Under the pieces are notes generated by a model. The model did not search any database. It saw only the letters and a list, made by a program, of their open reading frames with translations, and was not told where the DNA came from. The position numbers and the translations under genes were made by a program. Shown one piece after another: positions 8,190-16,968 of a DNA stretch of 64,000 bases. Origin of the DNA: Anaerococcus porci (GTDB lineage: Bacteria > Bacillota > Clostridia > Tissierellales > Peptoniphilaceae); NCBI RefSeq assembly GCF_009696575.1, contig NZ_VULQ01000010.1, positions 1 through 64,000 on the forward strand, written 5' to 3'. How positions within the stretch are numbered: position 1 is the first letter of the stretch; each line of letters opens with the position of its first letter.

Positions 8190-9430
8190 AAGTCCATAAT
8201 ATTGTGTAAATTATCCTAGTCCAATATTTACTATTTCATTTTAATATACAATTTAGAAGATGTTATCCAATCCTCATTGATATCAATGAGGATTGCGCCT
8301 ATTAGTCTAATAGCTGAGTCTTCATTTGGAAATATTCTAACGACTTTCTCTCTCCTTCTAACTTCTTCGTTTAGTCTTTCTAAGCAATTGGTTGATTTAA
8401 GTCTACTATGAATTACTCCATTAGATAAATAGGAAAAAGCATCTTCAAAGCCTTCATCTAAGGTGTTTAAAGAGGTTTGATATTTCTTTTCTGTTTCATA
8501 TTTTGAGAAGATTTCTTCTTTCATTTTTCTTGCTAAGTTTATATCTTGGATTTTAAATAGGGCTTTGATGTCTGTTCTAAAGTCTTCAGTGTTTTTCTTT
8601 GGTGCTTTTGATAGGATATTTCTTAAGAAATGTACCTGACATCTTTGCCATATTACATTTAAGAATGTTTCTTTTATTGCTTTTACTAGAGCTTTGTGAG
8701 CATCTGATATTACCATTTTAAGTCCAGATAGTCCTCTAGCTTTTAAATATTCAAAGAAGTTTGACCATGAATATTCACTTTCACTAGAACTTAGGTCTAA
8801 GCCTATGATTTCTCTATTTCCTTTTTCAGTTATTCCTATTGCAATATGACAAGCTTTTGATACTACACGATTGTTTTCCCTTACTTTTATGTAGACCACA
8901 TCTACGATTAAATAAGGGTATTTCACTGAACTTAAGTCACTATTTCTCCATAGCTTTACTTCTTCGTCAAGCTCTTTAGTTAAAGATGATACAAAGGATT
9001 TAGAATATGTTTTGCCACATATATTTTCTATCACCTTGGATACTTTTCTTGTTGATACTCCTTGAACATACATTTCTAGCATGGTTGCAATAGGTACTCT
9101 TAAAGTTAATATTCCTATTTTGGTTGTATAGTCACGTTCATAGTATCCATTACGGTAGGTGATTCTGTTAGGATCTCTTTGATAGGCTGTATTTTCTAAA
9201 TATTCATCTATTTCTTTTTCCATAAGCTCGTTAAATATTTTACTTAGAATAGTTCTTGCCATATCATTTTTAACTTCTTAGTTAATTAAGTTTTGAATAT
9301 CTTCTATGTTTAATGTAAAATGTAATTGGGTCATTTGTTCCTCCTAGTTTAGTTTTGGTTTGTTAAAAACATTGTACTAGTTTGGGTTTTAAATGACCTT
9401 TTTCTTTTTACACAATTATACGGACTCTAT
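8190..9430 (-). mobile_element. IS256-family insertion sequence (full-length, transposase mutated)
   Basis: The element is bounded by imperfect inverted repeats. The left end AAGTCCATAATATTGTGTAAA at 8190-8210 matches the complement of the right end at 9407-9427 in 17 of 21 positions. It carries one transposase read leftwards. The right end is almost identical to the copy at 1-127. I could not define a target duplication with confidence. Confidence 0.8.
8231..9334 (-). pseudogene. IS256-family transposase with in-frame stop at codon 19
   Basis: The natural start is ATG at 9334, preceded by TAGGAGGAAC. It reads MTQLHFTLNIEDIQNLIN, then TAA at 9278-9280, then continues in the same frame to the normal C-terminus. 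A restart at ATG 9262 would give 343 residues. The MULE-type DDE core is intact: Asp in YLIVDVVYIKV, Asp in VISDAHKALV, the C-x2-H region CQVHF, and Glu in TNCLERLNEEVRRR. Complete members of the family are usually 370-410 residues. The stop is one base from CAA (Gln), so this copy may be inactive or poorly active. Confidence 0.85.
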
Positions 9431-9510
9431 CTTTTAATTTGATTGTTTCATTTGTTATTTTTTAATAGTAAATTGTGAAAATATTTTATTATTGAATTGA
9501 AAAAATTAAT

Positions 9511-9526
9511 AGACGAATATTTGTCT
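9511..9526. promoter_or_regulatory. Inverted repeat upstream of GST, candidate MarR operator
   Basis: AGACGAATATTTGTCT is a palindrome apart from one G-T pair, and flanking T and A extend it. It overlaps a possible -35 (TTGTCT at 9521-9526, 17 bases before TAAATA at 9544-9549). Its size and symmetry fit MarR-family operators, and a MarR gene lies 1.5 kb downstream. Binding is inferred. Confidence 0.45.
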
Positions 9527-9605
9527 AAATAATGGGTATAAAATAAATATAAGAATTTAGAACGAATTCTTATAAGTTATTTATAAATTATAAAAGGAGG
9601 ATTTT

Positions 9606-10232
9606 ATGAAACTTTACTACGCACCGGGTACATGTGCTGTATCCGTTTGGATTTCTCTTCAATGGGCGGGAGCAGATTTTGAGGTAGAAAGAGTTGAGTT
9701 AGGTTCTGATGAATATAAGAAGATCAATCCATCAGGAGCAGTTCCAGCTCTTGATACAAAAGATGGAAACATAAAAACTCAAGCAGGTGCAATATTATCA
9801 TATATTGCAAGTAAGTATAAAGAAAAAGATTTAGGGCCAGATGAAGGACTTGAAAATGAATTTTTGTTCAATCAGATTTCAGCATTTTTATCTGCAGATT
9901 ATCATCCAGCTTTTTGGCCAATGTTTGGTCCAGAAGATTATACATCAAGCAGAGATGAGAAAGATTTAGAGAAGGTTATTGAAGCTGCATATAAAAAGAT
10001 TAATAGTGTTGCGATGATTTTGGATAACATGCTTGAAGGAAAGACTCATATCTATAAGAATAAAAAGACAGTTCTTGATGCATATGCTTATATTTTAAGT
10101 CGTTGGCTTTCAAAGACTCCAAAGTCTTGGACAGAATATCCAAATTTAAAGAAGTTTATGGAAACTATGGAAAATGATGAGGAAGTTCAAAAGATTATAG
10201 AGCTTTCTACAAAAAAATTCAATAGATTTTAA
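9606..10232 (+). CDS. Glutathione S-transferase family protein
   Basis: A 208-residue protein with an N-terminal thioredoxin-like domain (MKLYYAPGTCAVS, NPSGAVPAL with the cis-proline, QAGAILSYIA) and an all-alpha C-terminal domain. This is the layout of proteobacterial GSTs, which conjugate glutathione to electrophiles. Such genes are uncommon in anaerobic Firmicutes, and no glutathione synthesis gene is seen here, so the thiol used is unclear. The start has AAAGGAGG. A terminator follows at 10252, so it is transcribed separately from the next gene. Its position beside MarR, pirin and isochorismatase-like genes suggests electrophile or redox defence. Confidence 0.8.
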   Translation: MKLYYAPGTCAVSVWISLQWAGADFEVERVELGSDEYKKINPSGAVPALDTKDGNIKTQAGAILSYIASKYKEKDLGPDEGLENEFLFNQISAFLSADYHPAFWPMFGPEDYTSSRDEKDLEKVIEAAYKKINSVAMILDNMLEGKTHIYKNKKTVLDAYAYILSRWLSKTPKSWTEYPNLKKFMETMENDEEVQKIIELSTKKFNRF

Positions 10233-10251
10233 GAGACCTTTAGAGTAGATT

Positions 10252-10298
10252 TAGCATGATTTTTGTAAAAATTAAACTTAAATTTATGCTATTTTTTT
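10252..10298 (+). terminator. Terminator after GST
   Basis: TAGCAT at 10252-10257 pairs with ATGCTA at 10286-10291 around an AT-rich inner stem, followed by seven T. Confidence 0.6.
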
Positions 10299-10304
10299 AA
10301 AAAG

Positions 10305-10330
10305 AAATTATATCTAATTAGATATAATTT
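10305..10330. promoter_or_regulatory. Perfect 26-bp palindrome before the isochorismatase-like gene
   Basis: The arm AAATTATATCTAA is followed at once by its exact complement TTAGATATAATTT, ending directly at the ribosome binding site AAGGAG. A perfect 13-bp half-site is beyond chance even in AT-rich DNA. It is a likely operator for the MarR protein at 11036, or an mRNA hairpin that controls access to the binding site. Confidence 0.6.
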
Positions 10331-10342
10331 AAGGAGAATATT

Positions 10343-10939
10343 ATGAATTCAAAAAAGATTAGAGATCAAAAATTCGATCATTTATTAACACCAGAAAACG
10401 CAGCATTTATAGCAATTGATTATCAACCTATTCAAGTTAGCTCCATAAAAAGTATGGATCAAAAAGAACTTGTAAATAATATAACAAAGACAGCAAAACT
10501 TGCAAAAATTTTTAAGCTTCCAACAGTTTTAAGCACAGTTAATGTAAAAAGTGGTGAAAATGAACCACAAATAAAAGAAATCGAAGAAATTTTTCCAAAT
10601 ATTGAACCAGTTGATAGAACTACAATAAATTCTTGGGAAGATGAGGAATTTTATGAGGCTGTAAAGAAAATTGGAAGAAAGAAGCTTATTATAACAGCAC
10701 TTTGGACTGAGGCATGTCTTAGTTTTCCAGCACTTGATGCTCTAAAGGAAGGATATGAGGTTTATGTTGTAGTAGATGCTGTTGGAGGTACAAGTAAATT
10801 AGCACACAAAGTTGCTCTTAGACGTATGGAACAAGCTGGAGCAAAACTTATTAGTTTTACACAACTTGCTTGTGAACTTCAAAGAGATTGGAACAGGGAA
10901 GAAACAAAAGAAGAATTTGCAAAAATTTTGTTTAGTTAA
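10343..10939 (+). CDS. Isochorismatase-like cysteine hydrolase
   Basis: A 198-residue protein of the cysteine hydrolase superfamily, closest in style to YcaC. The catalytic Asp is in AAFIAIDYQP and the nucleophile Cys in ALWTEACLSFPALDAL, with the cis-peptide region just before it. The true substrate is unknown; many members are misnamed isochorismatases. ATG at 10343 follows AAGGAG at 10331-10336. A perfect palindrome immediately upstream suggests repressor control. It is followed about 95 bases later by MarR. Confidence 0.8.
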   Translation: MNSKKIRDQKFDHLLTPENAAFIAIDYQPIQVSSIKSMDQKELVNNITKTAKLAKIFKLPTVLSTVNVKSGENEPQIKEIEEIFPNIEPVDRTTINSWEDEEFYEAVKKIGRKKLIITALWTEACLSFPALDALKEGYEVYVVVDAVGGTSKLAHKVALRRMEQAGAKLISFTQLACELQRDWNREETKEEFAKILFS

Positions 10940-11035
10940 TAGAGGCTAATTTAATAAGGATTACCTTGTAAGAATGGGTATTTATTTTAAATTATTTCGT
11001 TTTTCAATATAAGAGTTAGATCGTTGAGGGAATAT

Positions 11036-11440
11036 ATGAATATTTCATTAAAATTAATAATAGCACTTCATAGGAGCATCGATAAAATCGATAAAAGAAC
11101 AATGAAACTTGCTCAAGAAGAAGGTTTAACCTTTGGTCAGTTTGAAGTTTTAGAAGTTCTTTATAGCAAGGGAGATATGAGTATCGGGAATGTAATGAAG
11201 AAGATTTTGAGTAGCGTAGGAACTATTTCTGTTATTGTAAACAACTTGGTAAAACTTGGTTATATCGAAAAACTTTCTTGCAAAAATGATAAAAGAGTTT
11301 GTATTTTACACCTAAAGGATAAGGGAAGAGATATTATTGAAAGGGTTATTGTTAAAAATACAGAAATGCTAGAAGAATCTTTCTCGATGTTAACAGAAGA
11401 AGAAAAAGAAAATTTGTTAATAATTTTAAAGAAAATTTGA
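11036..11440 (+). CDS. MarR family transcriptional regulator
   Basis: A 134-residue winged-helix protein. Recognition helix region: SIGNVMKKILSSVGTISVIV; wing: SCKNDKRVCILHLKDKGRD. The two cysteines in the wing are unusual and could make it thiol-responsive, which would fit the electrophile-type neighbours, but this is inference. I start at ATG 11036 with GAGGG five bases upstream; a TTG at 11024 would add four residues. It lies seven bases before the pirin gene and probably controls it and the palindromes at 9511 and 10305. Confidence 0.85.
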   Translation: MNISLKLIIALHRSIDKIDKRTMKLAQEEGLTFGQFEVLEVLYSKGDMSIGNVMKKILSSVGTISVIVNNLVKLGYIEKLSCKNDKRVCILHLKDKGRDIIERVIVKNTEMLEESFSMLTEEEKENLLIILKKI

Positions 11441-11447
11441 GGTATTT

Positions 11448-12296
11448 ATGGATAGAGAAGTAATTAAAAAAGTACAAGGTTTTAGAACGAAAGATGGTGC
11501 TGGAGTAAGCTTGGTAAGAGTTTTAGGTAATCAAACTGTGGAGGATTTCGATCCGATTTTGATGCTTGACTCATTTGATAGTATAAATCCAGATGAATAT
11601 ACTGCAGGTTTTCCAATGCATCCACATAGAGGAATTGAAACAGTTAGCTATCTTTCTAAGGGAAAGATGGTTCATAAAGATACTCTTGGAAATGAAGATG
11701 GAATTAGCGATGGAGAGGTTCAATGGATGAACTCTGGATCTGGAATTGAACATGAGGAAATGGTTCCAGCAGCTGATAGACTTCTTGGTGTTCAACTTTG
11801 GTTAAATCTTCCACAAAAGGAAAAGATGAGTAAACCAACTTACACTAAAATTCATAAGGATGAGATAGAAGAAATTGATATTGAGGGCGGTAAGATTCGT
11901 TTGATTTCTGGAAGCTACAAGGATCATAATGGTTTTAAAGGAGAACACTTGCCACTTGATTATTATGATATTCATTTGGAGCCAAATAGAGAATTTACAA
12001 TTGAAACAGATAACGATAAATCCGTCATGATTTTTACACTAGTAGGAGATGTTTATGTTGGAGATGAGCATATTGAAGAAAAAACAGCTGCAAAGCTATC
12101 AGAAGGTGATAAACTAACAATTAAAAATGGAGACAATAATGCACAAGTATTATTTATCAGTTCCAACAAGCTTAATGAAGATGTTGCATGGGCAGGACCT
12201 ATTGTAATGAATACTTCGAAAGAAATCCGACAAGCTTATGAAGATCTTAGAAATGGAACATTTATAAAGGAAAAAATTGAATTTAATGCTGATTAA
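11448..12296 (+). CDS. Pirin family protein
   Basis: A 282-residue double-cupin protein. The metal-binding residues of the first cupin are visible in HPHRGIETVSY and, later, in SGIEHEEM (His and Glu). Bacterial pirins can act as quercetin dioxygenases or redox-sensing regulators; the function here is not known. The pirin N-terminal block includes MLDSFDS and the C-terminal block includes GPIVMNT and YEDLRNGTF. It directly follows MarR with a GAGG site, so it is probably co-transcribed and autoregulated with it. Confidence 0.9.
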   Translation: MDREVIKKVQGFRTKDGAGVSLVRVLGNQTVEDFDPILMLDSFDSINPDEYTAGFPMHPHRGIETVSYLSKGKMVHKDTLGNEDGISDGEVQWMNSGSGIEHEEMVPAADRLLGVQLWLNLPQKEKMSKPTYTKIHKDEIEEIDIEGGKIRLISGSYKDHNGFKGEHLPLDYYDIHLEPNREFTIETDNDKSVMIFTLVGDVYVGDEHIEEKTAAKLSEGDKLTIKNGDNNAQVLFISSNKLNEDVAWAGPIVMNTSKEIRQAYEDLRNGTFIKEKIEFNAD

Positions 12297-12371
12297 ATTA
12301 GAAAAGCGAATTTTTAAAATCACTTTTAAAAATTAAAGATGATTTTATTTTGTTAGAAAAAAGGAGAAATA

Positions 12372-12650
12372 ATGAGAGTAGAATTTAAAAAAGACAGAAA
12401 TAGAGTGGTACTTTACGATGAGAAAAATAAACTTGTTGGAGAGTCTACGTTTTCACTTTCCGATATGAAATGGATTATAGATCACACATATGTGGATGAA
12501 AGTTTAAGAGGTAAGGGATATGCTTCAAAACTTGTGGAAAAGATAATTGAAAGAGCGAGAGAAAAAAATATAAAGATTATTCCCTTATGCCCATATGCAA
12601 AAAGAGAGTTTGAAAAACATTCTGAATATGATGATGTGCTTTTTAAATAG
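12372..12650 (+). CDS. Small GNAT-like acetyltransferase (COG2388 type)
   Basis: A 92-residue protein with the shortened GNAT fold of COG2388. The core reads IIDHTYVDESLRGKGYASKL and the tail has PLCPYAKREFEKH, both typical of that group. It binds acetyl-CoA through RGKGYAS. The substrate is unknown. AAGGAG lies just upstream of ATG 12372. It is followed eight bases later by the beta-helix gene, so the two form a unit. Confidence 0.8.
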   Translation: MRVEFKKDRNRVVLYDEKNKLVGESTFSLSDMKWIIDHTYVDESLRGKGYASKLVEKIIERAREKNIKIIPLCPYAKREFEKHSEYDDVLFK

Positions 12651-12661
12651 GAGGTTGGATG

Positions 12662-13909
12662 ATGAAGGTAAAAAACTATATAGAATTACAAAAGGCTTTA
12701 AATTCAAATGACGATTTAATTGAAATTTATAATTCATTTACAATTCCAAATTCAATCACATTGAAAAAAGGAAAGAAACTTATTGGTAAAAATAAAAATG
12801 TGCTTATAAGTTTTATGAATGGTGGAGGAATTGGACTTGAAGGCGATAATGAGATTAAGAATCTTGCAATTCAAACATCACATAAAGAAAGGGCTATCTT
12901 TATAAATTCAGAACTAGAAGATTTAAAAGATATATACCTAAAAGATCTTACAGTTACAGGTGTAGTTCAAATTCTTACAAGAGGAAATAATAAATTTTTA
13001 AATTTAGACATTGAAAATCTTGATATTGTTTCTGCAGATGCAAGGGGATTTACGGAAAGGCCTATGAAATACGGCGTAATTGTATATCAAGGAGCGTTTA
13101 CAATTTATAACTTTAATCCATCTAAGGATAGCGAAATAATAGCAAATATTAAGGGATTAAAAATAGGAAGAGAACTTGCGCCTGTCCTTGGAAGTGGAGT
13201 ATTTGTATCAGGATTTAATGACGAAGGAGGAAAAGTTACAGTAAATGAACTTGAAACAAAAGACATCTACTCTAACGGAATGATTCCAACAGGTCAACCT
13301 AATTTAATTACAGGTGCTATATTTATTGTATATGGTGCTCATGCAAAGAAAATTGTTTCAAATGGAGTTGTTAAAACATATGGAAACAACGATATGGTTC
13401 TTGATGTTTGGGGAGTTGTCGATGATTGGACAACAAATGAAAAAGTAATTAGCTATGGCTCAAGTGGTATCGGATTTGTAAATTTTGGAACAGTTAAAAA
13501 ATTCCTTGCAAACAGTTCAATTGAAACTTATGGTAAAGGTGCCAGAGGATTCAACCAATACGACGGTACTATAAATGATGCCACATTTTATTCAATAAAA
13601 ACTCTTGGTGATGGATCTATTGGTATGCAATTTTCAAAACCAGTAGGGAAGATCACTATCACTAAATCAGTTGAAACCTTTGGTGGAGAAGGGGAAACAC
13701 TTGTAAAAGGTGTTATAAAAACTTTAAAAGCAGACGGCATAAGTGTGCTTGAAGGCGCAGTAATAGAAAATTTAGTTGTTGGAGAAAACATTGAAACAAA
13801 TGGCGATGGGGTTATAAGTTTTAATATTGATGGCGGCGAAGTTAAAGAATTTGAAATAAAGGGAGAAATTATTGCAAAGGGGAGAGGTTCAAAAGAAAGA
13901 AATGTGTAA
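12662..13909 (+). CDS. Uncharacterised cytoplasmic right-handed beta-helix-like protein
   Basis: A 415-residue protein with no signal peptide or membrane helix. It opens with MKVKNYIELQKALNSNDDLI and GKKLIGKNKNVLISF, a beginning seen in pectin-lyase-fold proteins, then runs through about a dozen degenerate turns rich in G, N, I and V (such as VKTYGNNDMVL, VISYGSSGIGF, IETYGKGARGF, VETFGGEGETL). The repeated I/V-x-T/S-Y/F-G element every 20-25 residues supports a beta-helix. ATG 12659 or 12662 follows GGAGG. I do not know its function. The last gene of the MarR-pirin cluster, it may bind or modify a sugar. Confidence 0.6.
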   Translation: MKVKNYIELQKALNSNDDLIEIYNSFTIPNSITLKKGKKLIGKNKNVLISFMNGGGIGLEGDNEIKNLAIQTSHKERAIFINSELEDLKDIYLKDLTVTGVVQILTRGNNKFLNLDIENLDIVSADARGFTERPMKYGVIVYQGAFTIYNFNPSKDSEIIANIKGLKIGRELAPVLGSGVFVSGFNDEGGKVTVNELETKDIYSNGMIPTGQPNLITGAIFIVYGAHAKKIVSNGVVKTYGNNDMVLDVWGVVDDWTTNEKVISYGSSGIGFVNFGTVKKFLANSSIETYGKGARGFNQYDGTINDATFYSIKTLGDGSIGMQFSKPVGKITITKSVETFGGEGETLVKGVIKTLKADGISVLEGAVIENLVVGENIETNGDGVISFNIDGGEVKEFEIKGEIIAKGRGSKERNV

Positions 13910-14322
13910 GTCAATAATTGGTCTATGAGAGTCCATAAATAATTTTGTGTCAATCATTATTCTTTATTATGATTTGGGTTTATGCATAAAATTTTAAAAG
14001 TCGCATATGTATTTAGATATGGAATGACTTTATAATATTTTAATCGGAATGTATCATATATATTATAGAATATGTTCCGTTTAATTTTGTCTTAATCAAA
14101 CTATTTAATATGTCAGTTTATTTCATTTATTATCTCTTTATAGTTTTAGCTTTAGAATCCCAAGGTAATTTATCATTTTTAAATTACTAAAATAATCATA
14201 TTTTATGAAATACTTTAAATTATATTGTATAACATTAATGGGATTGGATTTTTCTTTCTATATATGTGAATCAAATTTTGTATAATATAATAATATTAAG
14301 TGAAGTTTTAGATATAAAAATA
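13910..14322. other. Intergenic region
   Basis: AT-rich and stop-rich in all frames. A weak hairpin (AAAGTC/GACTTT with inner CATAT/ATATG) lies near 13998-14033 and might end the upstream operon. No gene is seen. Confidence 0.4.
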
Positions 14323-15210
14323 GTAAAAATTTTAATCTTTTCTTAATTGATGGAGAAGTTACTGGAAGAATAAAATGTACTATGGGCAATTGGACTGGTT
14401 TAGCTTATAAAATTCCAAGATCTTATTTAGATAAGTGTAAAGACAGGTCAGATTTAAAGCAGAGTGGTATATATTTTCTCTATGGAAAAAAAGAAAATGA
14501 TGAAGATGAGGTTTACATTGGTCAAGCAGGAATAAGGAAAAATGGAGAAGGAGTTTTATATAGAATAGGTTAACATTTAAAGGACAAATTCTATTTTTCT
14601 GAGGTTTTCATGCTCACAACTCAGAATAATTCTTTTGGACAAACAGAGATTTCACATTTAGAAAATAATTTCACTAATATGGCTATGGAAATAGATAGGT
14701 ACAAAGTAAGAAATGGAAATGATTCTAATCCAGGAAATGTGACTGAAGAAAAGGAATCTGAATTTTTTGATTTTTTAGAATATTCTAAGATAGTTCTTGG
14801 TGTATTAGGGTATAAACTTTTTGTTCCTATATTAGATAAAAGGATAAGCCTAGTATAGTAGAAAGCTTTAAAGAAGATGAAGTTTTATATTTATCAAGGA
14901 CTAGCAGAAAATCTAATAAGATTATAGAAGCAAAGTGCAAGAGAACTAGTGAGGGATTTGTAGTTTTATCAGGAAGTTAAATTGAAGAAAAAGACTCTAA
15001 AGCAATACCAAAATCAATAGCAGACTTAAGAAGAAAATATAAATTAAATGAAGAATAATAAATGGGACAATATCTAAAGATTATCTATTTAATAGTCCTT
15101 CATATGCATCAGCTTTCTTACTTGGGATGAATACTAATGGAAAAACGGACTGGAAAATTAAAGAAGGCATAACTTTGAAAGAGTTGGAAGAAAGTGAAAT
15201 ACAAGAATAG
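14323..15210 (+). pseudogene. GIY-YIG nuclease with DUF4357 domain, decayed
   Basis: Segments in order across three frames show a single former gene: NLFLIDGEVTGRIKC, MGNWTGLAYKIPRSYLDKC, the GIY motif in QSGIYFLYG, the YIG motif in EVYIGQAG, then LTTQNNSFGQTEISHLENNF, then EAKCKRTSEGFVVLSGS, and the DUF4357 C-terminus SPSYASAFLLGMNTNGKTDW. Frameshifts occur near 14572, 14840 and 15055, and a TAA interrupts after SGS. Intact relatives are about 290-300 residues and are thought to act on DNA, often in accessory or defence regions. No start codon can be assigned reliably. Confidence 0.8.
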
Positions 15211-15662
15211 GTAATCTTAGATAAGTTTCTTTAAGCATAACTTATTTAAAGCTAATGTTTTTATAAATATAAAATAAAAAATCATAAATGGTAAAATTTG
15301 ATTAAAAAATCTCGTATATAGATATTAGAAATAAATTATTGAGATAAAAATTAAACTCTAAGAGGTGTTATTTTAACTAGGTACTTAATATTTTAATAAT
15401 TGAATATTTTTTAATTAAAAATAATAGATGAAAATTTTTATAAAAATTAGGATAGGTAATATAAAGAAATAGTATTATTCTATAGTTTCAAACTTTGTAT
15501 TGTCTAGTAAAGATAGATGTTATTATATCATGCTAATTTATATACAACAAAATATTTTATTTTATAATAAATTGATTTTATATTATGGGAATGATTGATA
15601 TTTATAATAGTGAATTATATTCAGAAGGATAAATTATCTGAAATTTAAGAAGGGAAGATATT
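15211..15662. other. Intergenic region
   Basis: About 450 bases of AT-rich DNA with stops in every frame. I see no gene, repeat copy or clear terminator here. Confidence 0.4.
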
Positions 15663-16115
15663 ATGGAATTTATAGAATACAAAGATAGCAAAGATAAAGA
15701 AAAATTATTACAATTTTTAGAAAACGCAGAGTGGAAACCAGGTCCTTTAACTGCTAAGAAGATTAAAGATGGAAAGAATGAAGAAAAATTTGGCAAAGAT
15801 GGTGGTCTTTTCTTTTATTTAGAAAATGACAAGCCTCTAGCTTTTGGTTCTCTAGTAAAAGAAGATTATATAAGAAAACCAGGACTTAAACCTTGGATTG
15901 CCATGATTTATATTGATCCTAAAGCTCGAGGAAAAAGATTATCAGAAAAAATGACTTTATTTTTGGAGGATAAGGCTAAAGAGTTAGGATATGATAAGGC
16001 TTATATCATGACACAACATAAGGACCTTTATGAAAAATATGGCTATAAACTTCAAGAAGTAATCTATGGAGATAAGCATGGTAAAGATTACTTTTATAAG
16101 AAATCTCTAAAATAA
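15663..16115 (+). CDS. GNAT family N-acetyltransferase
   Basis: A 150-residue GNAT protein. The acetyl-CoA motif is PKARGKRLSEKM at about residues 91-102, after the strand PWIAMIYID, and the C-terminus DLYEKYGYKLQEV is typical. ATG 15663 follows AGAAGGGAAG. The substrate is unknown. It is flanked by long gene-free stretches and appears to be a single-gene unit. Confidence 0.8.
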   Translation: MEFIEYKDSKDKEKLLQFLENAEWKPGPLTAKKIKDGKNEEKFGKDGGLFFYLENDKPLAFGSLVKEDYIRKPGLKPWIAMIYIDPKARGKRLSEKMTLFLEDKAKELGYDKAYIMTQHKDLYEKYGYKLQEVIYGDKHGKDYFYKKSLK

Positions 16116-16539
16116 GATTATTAATAATTGGTGTATTTTGATATGAAATTAAGATTTATTTCTATATTAGAGAATGAATCATTATGATAATGTAAATAAA
16201 TGTTAATATTTTTCATATAAAGTATTTTATATAAATTATCATAATAAAAAATATAGATTAACAAATAAGTTATACTAGGAGATTAAGATAATAAAGTATA
16301 AATTAGGGAATATAAGTTAAGTTATTGATGAGTTATCATATGCTTAGGTAAGATTAAATGTAATTTTCATTGAAATATATAATTAATCTTGTTCTAATCT
16401 GATATGTACCCTCTTTTCTGGACAAGCAATAAGGATGGTATTTTTTAAGATATAGTCATAAGTTTGAAAATAAATTTTAAAAATAATTTCAATTATGATA
16501 TAATTTCTATAAAGAAATTATATTCGGGGGAGTTAAGTT
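16116..16539. other. Intergenic region with hairpin related to 771-809
   Basis: No gene is seen in about 420 bases. The only notable structure is the hairpin at 16404-16446. Confidence 0.45.
16404..16446 (+). terminator. Terminator-like hairpin, second member of a pair
   Basis: TACCCTCTTT and AAGGATGGTA pair with one mismatch and are followed by TTTTTT. The lead GATATGTACC and the loop core GGACAA match the hairpin at 771-809, while the stem bases differ. These may be related terminators or remnants of the same IS end. Confidence 0.5.
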
Positions 16540-16968
16540 ATGGATTTAAAGAAAGCGCTTATAGATTTACAATGTGAGATGGTTGCTGAGAGAAACCTTG
16601 TAAACCCAAAAGATATTACATGGTTACAATATGATATCTTGTATCAAGTGAATAAAGAAGGAGAATCTCTGCCTTCAGATTTAAGTATTATTCTTGGTGT
16701 TTCACGTACTAAGTTGTCAAAGGCTCTTAAAGGTCTAAAATCTATGGGGTATATAGAGCAGTTTCCCAACAAATCCGATGGAAGAGAGTTATACACAAGT
16801 TTAACTGATGAAGGCAAGTCTCTTTTAGAGAGTATATCAGAAAAGCATCATTCACTTTATAAAATAGCTTTAGAATTTTTTACAGAAGAAGAGCAGAAAG
16901 AGTTTGTTCGTTTATCCGAAATATTATCAAATAACTTGAGAAAGGAAAGGATAGATAAGGATGAATGA
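16540..16968 (+). CDS. MarR family transcriptional regulator
   Basis: A 142-residue winged-helix regulator: LPSDLSIILGVSRTKLSKAL is the helix-turn-helix and NKSDGRELYTSLTDEGK the wing. It overlaps the next gene, a UvrA-like ATPase, by eight bases, so the two are translationally coupled. It most likely represses the pair and responds to a drug-like ligand, as in other MarR-transporter or MarR-resistance pairs. ATG 16540 has GGGGGAG upstream. Confidence 0.85.
   Translation: MDLKKALIDLQCEMVAERNLVNPKDITWLQYDILYQVNKEGESLPSDLSIILGVSRTKLSKALKGLKSMGYIEQFPNKSDGRELYTSLTDEGKSLLESISEKHHSLYKIALEFFTEEEQKEFVRLSEILSNNLRKERIDKDE

Noticed and set aside
13588-13953. Minus-strand open frame of 121 codons
   Set aside because: Antisense shadow of the beta-helix protein gene; Ser/Pro/Thr-rich composition comes from the repeated sense codons.
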